64,000 nucleotides of DNA, from positions 19,375,001-19,439,000 of the forward strand of contig CANTUV010000004.1 of the NCBI GenBank assembly GCA_947685225.1. Direction: 5' to 3'. Below are positions 24,356 through 37,074 of this stretch, in pieces. Within the stretch, counting starts at the first letter, position 1. Every line of letters starts with the position of its first letter. Position numbers and translations under genes: made by a program. The stretch comes from Garcia nutans. Taxonomy: Eukaryota > Streptophyta > Magnoliopsida > Malpighiales > Euphorbiaceae. The notes under the pieces are model-generated. The model was not told the origin of the DNA. It searched no databases and saw nothing but the letters and a program-made list of their open reading frames with translations.

Positions 24356-26505
24356 TGTAATTATAATAACCTAAAATTTTAAACTATTATAAGAAATAAT
24401 ATATATATATATAAAATAAATAATATAAGGATAATAATAACAATATTATTATTAAATAAATTATATATAAAAAAGAAAGAAAAAATAATAAATAATATAT
24501 ATATAAACATGTATTTGAAATAAAGGAAGGAGGAAGAAAATAATTAATAGGAGAGAGAGAGGCAGTCAGACATTTTGGCCGATCTACCACTAACCAGCCA
24601 CCGTCCAACAACACTAGCCGGCCAGGGTGGAGTCCGGAGAGAGGTGGATCATTGCTGACCGCCGTGTGGTCACACCGTATGCTCCTCCCAAAGTTACCGT
24701 CGGCCGAGAGCTTCCAACGGCTTTTTCAGCCAGATTCTAATCTTCTTTTCTGACGAGAAGGGTACAATTCAGTTCCTCTCAGTCCGAGCTTCATTTTAGT
24801 ATATCATTTATAAATTTTAGAGCACATTTTAGGTTAGCCAAAATTCAATCACCGTTTCGACGATGGTGACACTATTTTGGCGACGGAAAAATTAATCAGT
24901 AAAAAAAAATAAAATCTAATAAATAAATAAATATAGAAGAAATAGTCAGAAGCTTTAAAGTAAAATAAATTTAGAAATATAATTTTTATTAGTTAATTAA
25001 ATTAACCGTATTTAATTAAAATGATTAATTAGTAAGTTGATTAATTTAGATATATTAGCTACTATTATTAAAATTATTAATAATATAGAAAATTATTATT
25101 TAAGAATTATTTATTTATTTATTAAATGATTTAAATAAAATAGTTAATGGAATATAATTAAAATTCATAACACTAATTATTTAATTAAAAAATTAGTATT
25201 ATTATAAATAGAATAATCAAGTTAATTATTAAATAAGTTAATTGATTATTTGATTATTAAATGATTATTAATTTTGAAAATTATTATTTATTAACTAATT
25301 GAGTAAATTATAAATTATTACAAAAGTTAAACAATTTTTTATTATTAAATAATTAAGTTAAATAGATAATGTACTATATTAAAAGTTTATAAAATAAATT
25401 ATTTATTTAAGATTTGTAATTGTTATTATTATTGAAACTTAATATGGTAAAATAAGAGAATTAAAGTCAATAATGATGATTTTTATTTGTATGATAATTA
25501 GATAAATTACTCGCCAAAATTTATTCAAATTTAATTAAAATGTGTTTTAAAAATTTAAATAATTTTTGTAACTAAAGCTAATTAAGTAAAATTAGTTTTT
25601 AATCTAATATATATATATATATTCGTTATTATCGTGATTATAATAAGTTATTATTTGTGACAATTAAGGTAAATAAATTATATATTAATCACTTATAGTT
25701 AAAGGATAATTATAAAATTATTTTCTTAAAATTGATTTAATATATATTTTAAAATCTTAAAGGGATATTTTGTAAGTAAATTAAATAAACAAAATTAATG
25801 TTGAGTTTTGTTGGAGGCTCAGATGGAGAGATTGGATTGATTTTGATAATTGTGACGTATTGAAAGTGCTATTTGCATGTTTTGTGTTAGGGAAAAATAT
25901 TCTAATTATAGGAGAGACTCTGTCGAAATTTCGGCAAAATCTTTAGAGTTACTCATCTATTTATATATTAATAGTTCATGTTGCTGCTTGAAAAATAATA
26001 TTCATGTATTTTTCCATCATCAGTCATATGCTTAGAGGAGAGTTATTGGATTCCGTTTACTGTGAGTTATATAATATAATATAATACCTCACTGTCCTTA
26101 TTTATGTTTATAACTGCATTTGCATAATGCATCGACTATTGTGCAACATATGTATAATTATTATTATTATAAGCATAATGCATATTAAGTAAGAGTTGGT
26201 TGTGTTTGATATAACGTGTGATGCCGGATAGAGTTAGGATGATATGGGATCACACATGATCGGGGATACAGTTTATGATATAAGGATATTGTACGATGAT
26301 ATTAGGACTGGCGTGACGGCAGGGGTATTTTCATGCTCAACGCTGCTTGTAGTCGGGTAGCGCTGCTTGCCTATGGCTGTGATGGCGGACCCTAAGTATT
26401 GGATTCTAAGAGAAATGTATGAATATGGATTATAAGAGAGCTAGATAGGGGGAATAGACTTCCCAGTTTGAGATTTAGTATGGCCCCATTTACTATGTGT
26501 GTGTG
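24356..26505 (+). mobile_element. left LTR of the deleted Tekay/Del-like element (3'-truncated)
   Basis: Matches 27542-29515 nearly throughout, for example the 'gagaggcagtc-gacattttggcc' block (24555 and 27750) and 'cagtttgagatttagtatg' (26477 and 29493). Homology stops near 26505. A 150-bp segment near 25820-25990 is absent from the right copy. Confidence 0.75.
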
Positions 26506-27541
26506 AATATTATATGTGTTTATTAATACGAGATATGAGTTATGCTGCTTTTGTGGCTTCAAAGTGTGGATTGTATTAAAGATTGTATATCATAACGTTA
26601 TATATTTTTCTTGAACACATAAAACGCTAGACTCTGAGTAGTTCTTTAAGTAGACATAGTAATTTAAGAAATAAGATAATAATTTATGAATTCTAAAGAC
26701 AAAGTAAATTTAAATTTTAATAATGGATAGTGTATGATAAGCTTGACTATAGAAATATTTGTGATATGAGAATATAAACATATTAGTTGATATAAAATAT
26801 TTTGATGGATAATAGATATAAGTTATAATGTTATTAGGGTTATACTTACAATTTTAAAAAAATAACATAAAGTACACTGGTGAGTTGAAGTGGTAGAGAA
26901 TGATTGAACATTATGAGCCTTTGGGTTTAGTTAGACAAATATATAGAATAGTATTATCAATTCAGTCATGGTCAATATGGAACAAGGACATATTTAGTAA
27001 GAATGACTAATTTCTATCCTAAGGTTTAAATGAATTAATTGATGGATTAAATTGAATTTGTATGTAGAAAGCTTATGATATTCTAAAAGATTAGCGGACA
27101 ACTAGAGGAAATTATATTCATAAGTATATATAATTGAGATAAATGGATGAAGAATTTAGACATGTACAAAGAGAGACATTAAGATTTGATATTGGTTAAG
27201 ATATAAAACTAGAGTCTAGAAATTAATATAAGATAAAATGTATTTAGGAATGATTAAGAGTAAATGCATAAGGGTATATGATTTAGGAAAATTTTGATGA
27301 TTAACCATTAAATTTAAGGATTATGTTTAAAATGGTTATTGATACATTTTAAGATAAATCATGGTAGTAGCTAAGTAAGATTTCGAGGTGATAAAATCAT
27401 CAGCCCAACAGTAATAGTTACGGTTCTTAAGATAATATATATATTAGAGCGCGCAGGGAAGCGTGAATAGTTTGGTTTCTCACTTGAGCGTTTTCCTTAG
27501 TTAGAAAATTCGAAGATGAATTTTTATAAAGGAGAGAAAAT
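26506..27541 (+). other. internal remnant of the deleted Tekay/Del-like element
   Basis: AT-rich, without recognisable coding blocks except the presumed pol terminus. The purine tract at 27528-27540 is the likely polypurine tract. Confidence 0.5.
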
Positions 27542-30048
27542 TGTAATTATCTAAAATTTTAAATTATTATAAAAAAATAATATATAAAAATAAAAATAAA
27601 AAATATAAGGATAATAATAATAGTACTATTATTAATTAAATTATATATATAAAAAGAAAGAAAAAATAATAAATAAATAATATATATAAATATGAGAGAG
27701 AGAGACAAAGGAGAGAGAGAGATGGAGGAGAGAGAGAGCAGAGGATAGAGAGAGGCAGTCTGACATTTTGGCCAATCTATCGCCGACCAGCCACCGTTCG
27801 ACGACACACTCCTGCCAGGGTGGAGCGCCAGCTGACAGCGAGTCCGAAGAGAGGTGGATCGTCACCAATTGCGTGGTCATGCCACACGTGCCTTCCGAAA
27901 TTACCGTCGATCTAGAGCTTCAAACGATTTTTTCGGTAAGATTTTAATCTTCTTTCTTGGTGAGATACGTACAGTTAACTTCCTCTCATCTTGAGCTTCG
28001 TTTTGGTATATCATTTGCAAATTTTAAAGCACATTTTAGGTTAGCCGAAATTCGATCACCGTTCCGACGATGGTGACACTATTTCGGCAGAAAAAAATAA
28101 AATCTGATAAATAATAATAATAAATTAAATAGAAGAAATTAGTTAGAAGTTTTGAAGTAAAATAAATTTTGAAATATAATTTTTATTAGTTAATTAAATT
28201 AACCGTATTTAATTAAATTGATTAATTAATATGTTGATTAATTTAGATATATTAGTTACTATTATTAAAATTATTAATAATATAGAAAATTAATATTTAA
28301 GAATTAATTAATTAATTATTTGTTTATTGAATGATTTAAATAAAATAGTTAATAGAATATAATTAAAATTCATAACACTAATTATTTAATTAAAAAATTA
28401 TAAGTAGAATAATTAAATTAATTATTAAATAAGTTAATTGATTATTTGATTATTAAATGATTAAATTATTATTAATTTTGAAAATAATTATTTATTAACT
28501 AATTGAGTAAATTATAAATTATTATAAAAGTTAAACTATTTTTGATTATTAAATGATTTAAGTTAAATGGATAATGTACTATATTAAAAGTTTATAAAAT
28601 AAATTATTTATTTAAGATTTGTAATGGTTATTATTATTAAAACTTAATATGACAAAATAAGAGAATTAAAGTCAATAATGACGATTTTTATTTGTATGAT
28701 AATTGGATAAATTACTAGCTAAAATTTATTCAAATTTAATTAAAATGTGTTTTAAAAATTTAAATATTTTTTATAACTAAAGCTAATTAAGTAAAATTAG
28801 TGTTTAATCAAATATATATTCGATATTATCATGATTATAATAAGTTATTATTTGTGACAATTAAGGTAAATAAATTATATATTAATCAATTATAGTTGAA
28901 GGACGATTATGAAATTATTTTCTTGAAATTGATTTAATGTATATTTTAAAATCTTAAAGGGATATTTTGTAAGTAAACTAAATAAACAAAATTAATATTG
29001 AGTTTGATTGGAGGCTCAGATGGAGAAATTGATTTATTTAGGTGTTTTTTCATCATCAGTCAGATGCTTCGAGGATAGTTATGGGGTTCCGTATACTGTT
29101 AGTTATATAGAATAATATATTACTCCGTTCTCCTAATTTATGTTTATAACTGCATTTGCGTACTGCATCGACTGTTGTGCAATATTTGTACAATTATTAT
29201 CATTATAAACATAATGTATATTGAGTAAGAGTTGGTTGTGTTTGATGTAATGTGCGATGCCAGATAGAGTCAGGATGATGTGAGATCACACATGATCGGA
29301 GATACAGTTTATGATGTGAGGATATTGTACAATGAGATTAGGACTGGCGTGACTGCGAAGACATTTTCATGCTTAGCGCTGCTTGTCAGTCGGGTAGCGC
29401 TACTTGGCTACGGCTGTGATGATGGCCCTTATGTGTTAGATTCTAAGAAAAATGTATGAATTAAGAGAGCCAGATAAGGGGATAGGCTCCCCAGTTTGAG
29501 ATTTAGTATGACCCCATTGACTTACTTCTATCCTTGTTTGAATATGTGATTTTGATTTGTCTAGTTGTCATTCTCATGAGCATTAATTGCATGGGATCTT
29601 TATGTTATATTAAATATTATATAACTCATTGAGTCAAACGCTCATTCATGTTCACCATTTTTCCCAGATTGAAGGTTGGGCATAGGAGTACTGCTTCTTT
29701 AAGTCACCTTGCCTTCTTATTTCTTGACAGGAGTGTTAAATTATATATATTTTATTGTATAATTTTTTCCTAAAACTCCGCATGGTATTTTTTTTCTTGT
29801 CTATTTTCTTATTTATTTAGTTCCACGATTTTACTAAATATATTTATCAATAAATGTCTGATGATGATGATGCAATATTATATTGAAGTATTACATTGGC
29901 AGGCTTGTAGGCTCGGTTTGAGATAGTGATGGCTATCACCATTTAAACTATTGGGAAATGAGTGGTTAGGCTTACTATGGATTTTGGAAGCCACGTGCTT
30001 TTCCCATTCCCTAGTGCCAGTCACGAGCCCTCAGGTTGGGTCGTGACA
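27542..30048 (+). mobile_element. right LTR of the deleted Tekay/Del-like element (2.5 kb)
   Basis: Full-length LTR from TGTAATTAT to GTCGTGACA. The 3' part has 'actcattgagtcaaacgctc' (29626 on), typical in style of Tekay/Del LTRs. A GA-rich tract lies at 27690-27760. Minus-strand frames over it are serine/leucine-rich artefacts. Confidence 0.75.
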
Positions 30049-30499
30049 ATAATCACTGTAAGTATCATTCATGTATACATACATACATGAGTATATCACA
30101 CTGCATTCTTGTTGTCTTGTGTTGCCTACTTCTTGTTACAGTTGATACTTTATAAAGCAAACAATGAGAAGAAGTCATAGCGTTAGGGGGAGTATGAAAG
30201 GCCCATTGCTTGAGAAAGATCTAATCACTTTGCAAAGATGAAGACACATGCTTGCACAAAGAATGAGACAAATAAAAACATCAGTTGGAGGCTACATGGG
30301 AATAAAATCATTAGTTTGGGCCTATACAAGGAGCAAAATTTAAGGGAGCAAAATTTCTTCTTTTCAATTTTTTGCATTTATGCATGTACAAAATATTTTA
30401 AACTCTCTTTCAATGTTCTGTAATGTAGGGGCAAAGAGAGGATATAAAGGCTAAAGGGCTAAAAAATAGCTGAATATTTTGCTGAATTTTGAAATCAAT
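30049..30499 (+). other. element B internal region, right part
   Basis: Continues the collinearity with A (14335-14670). At 30405-30440 it preserves the uninterrupted site 'tctctttcaatgttctg' that in element A is the target of B. The 61-codon frame at 30238 is not conserved. Confidence 0.7.
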
Positions 30500-30740
30500 T
30501 TTTTTCTAGGTATTGTGGGCCCAAAACCAGCCAAACTAGCTAAGATATTATGGGTCTAGAACCCAAACCAGCCAAATTAGCTCAGATATTATGGGTCCAG
30601 AACCCAAACTAGCTCAGGATATTGTGGGTCTAGAATCCAAACTAGTCCATGGATGTTATGGGTCCAAAACCCAAACAAGTTCAAGTCCATCAAAACCAAG
30701 ATGCTGCAGGTCCAAACCTAAATAAAGATATTGTGAGTCC
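30500..30740 (+). repeat. 3' UTR tandem repeat 1 of element B
   Basis: About five units of roughly 45 bp with the core 'gatattatgggtccagaacc'. Related text appears in no coding frame. Confidence 0.7.
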
Positions 30741-31115
30741 ATAACTCGAACCATTAAAGAATCAAAAGTAGAATTCATGAACGCATGGAACAATTGGTTA
30801 GAGGAAAGCTAGAACTCTCAAATGAATAAGTGGCTAGAAGAAAGCCAGAAATCTCAAATAAATGATGGCCAGAAGAAAGCCAAAACTCTCAATTAATGAA
30901 TATACAAATGACAGAAGGTCAGTCTAACTAGAATAGTGGAAGTTAATACAAGACGAAGGTCCATTCCCAAGAATCAAGATGAAAATCCAATCTGCAAAGG
31001 CAGACATTTTTCTGGATTTTTTGAAGTATTCAAAAAATAAAGAATCAAGGTAAAGATCCATTTCTACAAAGGCATATGGTTTTTCTTAATCTATTGAAGT
31101 ATCCATGTTTGTTCC
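30741..31115 (+). other. 3' UTR of element B between repeat arrays
   Basis: Non-coding. It contains 'ggctagaagaaagcc'-type repeats also found at 32800-33030 in the 3' part of element A. Confidence 0.5.
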
Positions 31116-31860
31116 CAGTGAGATATTAGAGTCGCTCACTTTCCTATCGAGATATTAAAATTGCTTTATGGTTGTCTTTGATGAGTGTGTTGTGGCATGT
31201 CACTCATTTCAATAATCATTGTCTTGTGTTTGTTTTGATTTATGTAGATATTGGAGTTGCTTGGTGGTTTCATTGAGATATTAGAGTCACTTGATGGTTC
31301 TTATTTCATTAAGATATTAGAGTCGCTTGATGGTTTTCATCAGGATATTAGAATTGCTCGATGATTGTTTTGATTTACCAAGATGTTAGAGTTGCTTGGT
31401 GGTTTCATCAAGATATTAAAGTCGCTCAATGGTTGTTATTTCATCAAGATATTAGAGTTGCTTGATGGTTTTTATCAGGATATTAGAATCACCCGATGAT
31501 TGTGTTGATTTACCAAGATATCAGAGTCCCTTGGTGGTTTTTATTAGGATATTAGAGTCGCTCAATAATTTTTTTGTTTTACCAAGATATTAGAGTCTCC
31601 TGGTGGTTTTCATTGGGATATTAGAGTCATTCAATGATTGTTTTGATTTACCAAGATATTAGAGTCACTTAATGATTTCATTGGGATATTAGAACCACTT
31701 GATGACTGCTTTCATGTACCAAGATATTAAAGTTGCTTGGTAATTTTATCGAGATATTAAATTCGCTCGATAAACCCATTAAGATATTAGAGTTTCCCAA
31801 TAATCCGTTGAGATATTAGAGCTATTCAATGATTAGATGTTAATAGGGTATCCATCCTTT
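31116..31860 (+). repeat. 3' UTR tandem repeat 2 of element B
   Basis: At least fifteen copies of 'gatattagagtcgctyg-tgg' with alternating spacing of about 31 and 38 bp, so a higher-order unit near 69 bp. It lies 120 bp before the 3' LTR. Confidence 0.75.
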
Positions 31861-31982
31861 AGATCTTTGTCTGTTTGTCTGTGTTTTGTTTTGCAGATAC
31901 TTGGTGCAAAATTCAAAAGTTGTATCATTGCTTTTCACTCTATTCCACTGAAGTCTCAGATCGTTCAAGCAGGAGACAAAAC

Positions 31983-32740
31983 TGTAGACCCCTAATTTTG
32001 GCCCTAAACAAGCCCAGTCTCAATTAAAAGAGCCAGATCAAAACCAAGAAGTTTAGACCTCGTCCTATTTATTATTATATACTATCTTATTTATTATTAT
32101 GTGCTTGATGATGGATGATGAGCTTTAATTTTTATTGCTTCTAATGGATGATTGAATTGTGTTTATTTATCATTGTTTGGGTTTTGAAAATGATTTAAAA
32201 GGCATGTTTCCACTTATGGGTACCTTAAGTTTATGTAAGTTTTTATTTAAGCATTTTAGGACTACTGTAAAGGACATGTTTCCACCTTTTGGTGGGTGTC
32301 CTATTTTATTTGTTTGTATATATTTTGGATGTTTGTAAGGACATGTTTCCATCTTGTATGGGTGCTCATTTTATTTAATGTGTTTGATTTATAATATGAT
32401 CTTTATTTGAATTAATTAGATGTAGTATGGATAATATTATATTAAAATAAGAATTTAATAATATTTATACTTGAAAAGGATGCTAGTTACAATGAACCGG
32501 GTGTTATGGGGGTGTTGGGTCATTCTCATCTTCCCCATGCATACATAACTTTTTGAACCTAGTAGGGATTGAGAATTCCTAAGGAATTGAGTCATCTATC
32601 CCTTTCTATCTTTCATGCCTATCTGATTGGCGACTTCAAATTCTTCGGGTTTAGATCCGTGTTCTTTAAGTCCCAGAGTCTAACAGTGCCGAAGTCGCAA
32701 GAACCATTCCATTAGGAGTGGGGGAAAAATCCCCCTCACA
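31983..32740 (+). mobile_element. 3' LTR of element B (758 bp)
   Basis: It starts TGTAGACCCC after a purine-rich tract (GCAGGAGACAAAAC) and ends CCCTCACA. It is collinear with 14671-15434, with the hairpin GGACA/TGTCC at 32272-32301. Confidence 0.85.
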
Positions 32741-32745
32741 CATTG

Positions 32746-34010
32746 TTTTGCCATGTAGGGGCCAAAGAGAGAATATGATGGCTAAAAAATAGCTGAATTT
32801 TTTGCAAAGTGAAATCCATTAAAAGAATGGAACAAGTGGCTAGAAGAAGGCTAGAATTCTCAAATGACAAAAGGTCAGTCAAGCTAGAAGAGCTAAAATT
32901 GATACAAGATAAAGGTCCATCCATAGGTAGAATCCATTAATGAATGGAAAAAGTAGCTAGAAGAAAGCGAGAACTCTCAAATGAATGAAGATACAAATGA
33001 CAAAAGGTCAGTCTAGTTAGAAGAGCTGGAGTTGATGCAGTACAGAGGTCCAGTCCCAAGAATCAAGATGAAGATCCATTTATGCAAAGGCAAACATTTT
33101 TTTTTGGATTTGTTAAAGTATTCAAAATCAAGTTTCTATCCACCTGAAACTCTAATGGATTTGTTGAAGAATCTATAGCTGAGTCTATTCAGAATTAAAG
33201 AATGATGAATAATTTGAATTTGTTGAAGTTTCCAAACCTCCAGCCTATATTGGATTTGTTGAAGTATCCTGACAACATAATTTTGTAGACTTGTTGAAGT
33301 ATCCAAACCTCCAGCCTATATTGGATTTGCTAAAATATCCTGATGGTGTAGTTTTGTAGATTTGGTAAAGCATCCAAATATTTAGCCTACATTGGATTTG
33401 TTAAAGTAACTTGACGGTGCAGTTTTACGGATTTAGGTAAAACATCCAAACCTTCAGCCTATATTAGATTTGTTAAAGTATCCTCACGGTGTAGTTTTAT
33501 GGATATGGTAAAGCATACAAATCTTCAGCCTATATTGAATTTGTTAAAGTATCGTGACGGCACAATTTTGCGAATTTGGTAAAGCGTCCAAACCTTCAAC
33601 CTATATTGGATTTGTTAAAGTATCACGACGGTGTAGTTTTATGGATTTGGTAAAACATCCAAATCTTTAGCATCCAAATTTTCCATAAGCAGTTTGTGTT
33701 TACTTAAAGCACTCAAACCAACTCAGATTTACTATAGTATCCATATTTTCTAGAACAACTCGAGTTTATTTAAGCACCCAAACCAAGTTGAATTTGTTAA
33801 AGCATTCAGATTTTCCAGATTAGCTTGGGTTTATTTAAAGTACCTGAACTAATTCGGATTTGTTAAAGCATTCAAACAAGCTCGGGTTTTTTTGAGGCAT
33901 TCGGACCAGCCCAGATTCATTGAAGTATCTGAGATCAACTTAAATCCATCAAGGCATATTGCTTTTCACTCTCTGAATGAATTTAAGAACGTTCAATCTG
34001 GGGGTAAGAC
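32746..34010 (+). repeat. 3' UTR of element A with 71-bp-type tandem repeats
   Basis: It resumes element A after the B insertion. The first part (32746-33070) matches 30415-31040 of B. From about 33225 to 33680 there are six or seven units with 'cctatattggatttgttaaagtatc', homologous to 7407-7760, followed by diverged units. The polypurine-like tract CTGGGGGTAAGAC (33998-34010) precedes the 3' LTR. Confidence 0.7.
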
Positions 34011-34070
34011 TATAGACCTTTAATTTTAGCCCTAAATAATTTTAGTCCTAATTAAAAGGTCCAAATCAGG
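34011..34070 (+). mobile_element. start of element A 3' LTR (truncated)
   Basis: TATAGACC followed by 50 bp matching 8093-8145 of the 5' LTR. Homology stops near 34070, where an inverted Tat-like fragment begins. Confidence 0.7.
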
Positions 34071-34185
34071 GATTCATATTAATAGGGTATATACTAGTTG
34101 TTGGCTCAGTAAATAATACCTAAATCATCTCTCTCTCAAATAATCAGTGTTCAATTTCACATTGAAAGTTTGTCAAAGCATGTTT
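34071..34185 (-). mobile_element. inverted post-gag fragment of a Tat-like element
   Basis: Reverse complement of the region near 12600-12700 ('gttggtgagccaacaactag' block). It continues at 40179 on the other side of the family D insertion. Confidence 0.65.
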
Positions 34186-36135
34186 TGTAACACCTATAGT
34201 CTCATTAGAATTAATTTAACAAGGTGCATGGAGAGTAAATAGAGAGTTGTATAAAGGATATACATAGTGTATACATGATATACATTTAAAATATACCTAA
34301 CATATATATGATATATACCTTTTTATAAAAAACAAAAGTTAAATAGTAAGAGTCAAATGGTGAATATTAAAAAGTTAAAAAATAAAAAAATAATATTTAA
34401 TAATTAATAAAATAAATTAAAATTAAAAATAATTTTAGATAATGGAAGATGATAGAAAAGTGTGATATTATGTAATCAATAATTAATATATATATATATT
34501 CGCTAGAATTAAAGAAGAGAAAAGAAAGTCAAATATCAACATCTTCTTCTTCCTTTTCTTCTCCATTTGGCCGAAATTTCCATGGTTGCCAAGGGAGAGA
34601 TTTTTCCTTCAATCAACTAAATTCTTCAAGCTTCTTCAAAGATATAAATAGCTTTAAAGGAAATTACAAGAAAGAGGTAGGATTCCTTTAGTTTTAGGTA
34701 GTTTTTCTTGAAATATATAAATATGTTTGATTTGGAAATTTATTGGAGAGTGGGATAATTGGTTAATTGGGTTTGGATGATGCTAGTTTGAAGTAGAGAC
34801 AATGATTTTATGGTTAAAGGGTTGAAACAATTAGGGTTGATGGTAGTATGAGAGAGGAAGTAAGAGAATTTATTTTTATGGAATTGTTATAAAGAATAGG
34901 TGTTAGTTGGATTTAATTGCTTAAAATGTGATAGAATATAATTCTAATGATGGAAATTAACTTAAAACATGATTTGGAATTGGTTAAAATGGGATTCCAA
35001 AATTAAATAACAATAGGGCAAAAACATGGAATTTTATAGGAATGAGAAAAATTAAGTTTAATTGGTTAAAATGCATAAAAATTTAATACTAATGAAGTAT
35101 TTTAATTTAAAATGTGGTTAGGTGTTGAGTAGATTGAGTTTCTCCAATCAAAGTGGTGAAGTGAAGAGAAGAGTGTGAATTTAGCTTGGAAGTTATTTTG
35201 GTTAAAGGTTAGTACATACTTTGGCATATATGTATTACAATGCATTGAAATGGCATGCTACATGGTGTTGTTATTGGTGCCATGCTACTTTGATGTATGT
35301 ATTCACATGGAAAGAGCTTGTTTATGTGTTTAAAAGTATGATTTGCATAATGTGTCTATTGTTAAACCATTTTAGAATGGCCATTGACATTTCTTGAATG
35401 TGTTTGTGAGAAAAAGTATTTTATGCCATTTTAAGGGTGCATTTCAGCCACATTGTATGAGTAGCATGGCATATGATGCTTATGATGTAAATGTATGGAA
35501 ATGTGTTGAGATGATGGAAAAAGTCCCAAAAAGTGAAGAATGACATAATTGGCAATATTATGTAAAAATGTGGAATGTGGTGTTAAGCCATTGTTGAATA
35601 GCTAGTCACATTGATAAGTATAATTTGCAAACATTGTGTTATATGTGTGGGAAATGTGGAAATTAAGAATAACGATGAAAAAGTGTTGGAAAGTAAATAA
35701 TAATGGTATCGATTATGTTAAAGTAGTAATGTATATGAAATGTGTGTTTGCCTTGTATAGTGTCTTATTCTAGAGAATTATTTTCGGTGCTATTGATGTG
35801 ATTTTCCTTTGAGCTAGACGCTGGGCATCACTTTATTTGCCTTTGAGGCTAGACACAGAGGTGTCAACAGGGGACGGATACAACACCTAGATCCCTGGTG
35901 TTGCGATAGACCATAACAATATCACTGAAACCTAATGCATGTGTTTGTGATATGTGGTTGTTTTATATGAGCAATGTTGTGTTAGTGCATAATGCATTTC
36001 ATGTTGAAAAGAAAGCATAATGTATTGTTTAATATGTTTTTATTATTCAAGTATGTACCGCTAAGCTAGACACTTAGCGTGATTTGTACATCACACAGGT
36101 AGCAAGTGAGAGACGGATAGTCTATGCAACACCTG

Positions 36136-37074
36136 ATACCTCATATACATACGTATATACACTCCGTATATGCAACATATGTATACAGTATATAAAAATG
36201 TCACCGTTGCCATTTTTTTTTAAATTCTTTTTTCTCAAGAAAAATGCTTAAATCTTTATAACATGCTTTTATAAGTAAATAAAAATATTTATTAATAGAT
36301 TTAATATTAAAAACACATATTTTAATGAAAAATCTCTGAAAAAAATTTGCTGAAGTTTTGTCTATAAATTTGGATAATCCCAAAAATATCAAATTTCACA
36401 ACCTGCATAAAATCAATTTAACACTCCCAAAATATAATTTCACACTTCCACCATACATAAAAAATTATCCTATTTACCATTTACAACAATATTTATCATA
36501 ATTAAGTTCTTATAAAAATATATTTATATAATTATTTTAAGTCTTTAAAACAAAACCAAGTATTATTTTTAAATTTACATAAACCAAAATGCATAATAAA
36601 AAAAAATATACATGAATGCAGTTGGCCCAGTTAGTCTCGTGGCACCGTCAAACTCCAAAAAAAAAACCAACAATCAGGATCTCTCGGATCAATAATCCTC
36701 TTATCTGCGCAATTCAAACAATAGCGCTAAGTTATACAACTTAGTGGTACACAATCTCAAATACAATATATATACATATCACAATCAATTATACTTTCTC
36801 ATAGCATAATTTTTATTACTCCTGCAACATCTTCACTTTTAATTTAAAAACTCACATACATACAACTCTTTTGCACACAAACATTTGGACCCAAACACAC
36901 CTATACAATTAACAAGTCCGGTAATCACAATATCAAATTCACGACCCAGCTCTGCTAGGGTCCATTCTCAATCTCAATCTCAATCTCATCACATGACCTA
37001 ACTCTGCTCAGTTCAAGACCTAGCATCACTTAGGTCTATTAATACATGCAAAATTATTCTTAATATACTGGACA
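36136..37074 (-). mobile_element. inverted family D LTR 3' portion
   Basis: Reverse complement of the 3' third of the D LTR: the 'gacaaaactt' block (36355) and the 'gacccagctctgc' and 'cctaactctgctcag' segments (36940-37020) answer to 5460-5535 and 6390 in forward orientation. Confidence 0.65.

Larger units (their letters stand above)
24356..30048 (+). mobile_element. internally deleted Tekay/Del-like gypsy element
   Basis: Two related direct repeats (24356-26505 and 27542-30048) begin TGTAATTAT followed by 'ctaaaatttt', and the right one ends GGGTCGTGACA. Between them is only about 1 kb, ending in the segment TTCGAAGATGAATTTTTA and the purine tract AAAGGAGAGAAAA (27528-27540) just before the right LTR. 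That is the usual pol end and polypurine tract arrangement of chromoviruses. Gag and pol are gone, and the left LTR lacks its last 500 bp. A clear target duplication is not visible with these ends; ATAAT occurs at 24362-24366 and 30049-30053. Confidence 0.7.
14671..32740 (+). mobile_element. Element B: gag-only Tat/Ogre-like retrotransposon nested in A
   Basis: It is bounded by LTRs 14671-15434 and 31983-32740, both of the short form (about 760 bp) and clearly more alike than either is to the 1.7-kb LTR of A. The flanks are CAATG (14666-14670) and CATTG (32741-32745), a 5-bp target duplication with one change. The internal order is primer site, leader, gag, hairpin array and 3' UTR repeats. 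Two later insertions (20100-24149 and about 24356-30048) split it. Without them it is about 8.3 kb. No reverse transcriptase or integrase is visible. Confidence 0.8.
8085..34070 (+). mobile_element. Element A: gag-only Tat/Ogre-like retrotransposon, interrupted
   Basis: The order is 5' LTR (8085-9785), primer site (9786-9803), leader, decayed gag (10860-12250), post-gag region with hairpin array (13065-13214), insertion of element B (14671-32740), 3' UTR tandem repeats (32746-34010) and the first 60 bp of the 3' LTR (34011-34070). Removing B joins 14670 to 32746 in perfect register with the uninterrupted sequence at 30405-30440 in B. No reverse transcriptase, RNase H or integrase is visible, so this is a non-autonomous derivative of roughly 8 kb. 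Another internal 3' UTR lies immediately left of its 5' LTR. Confidence 0.75.
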
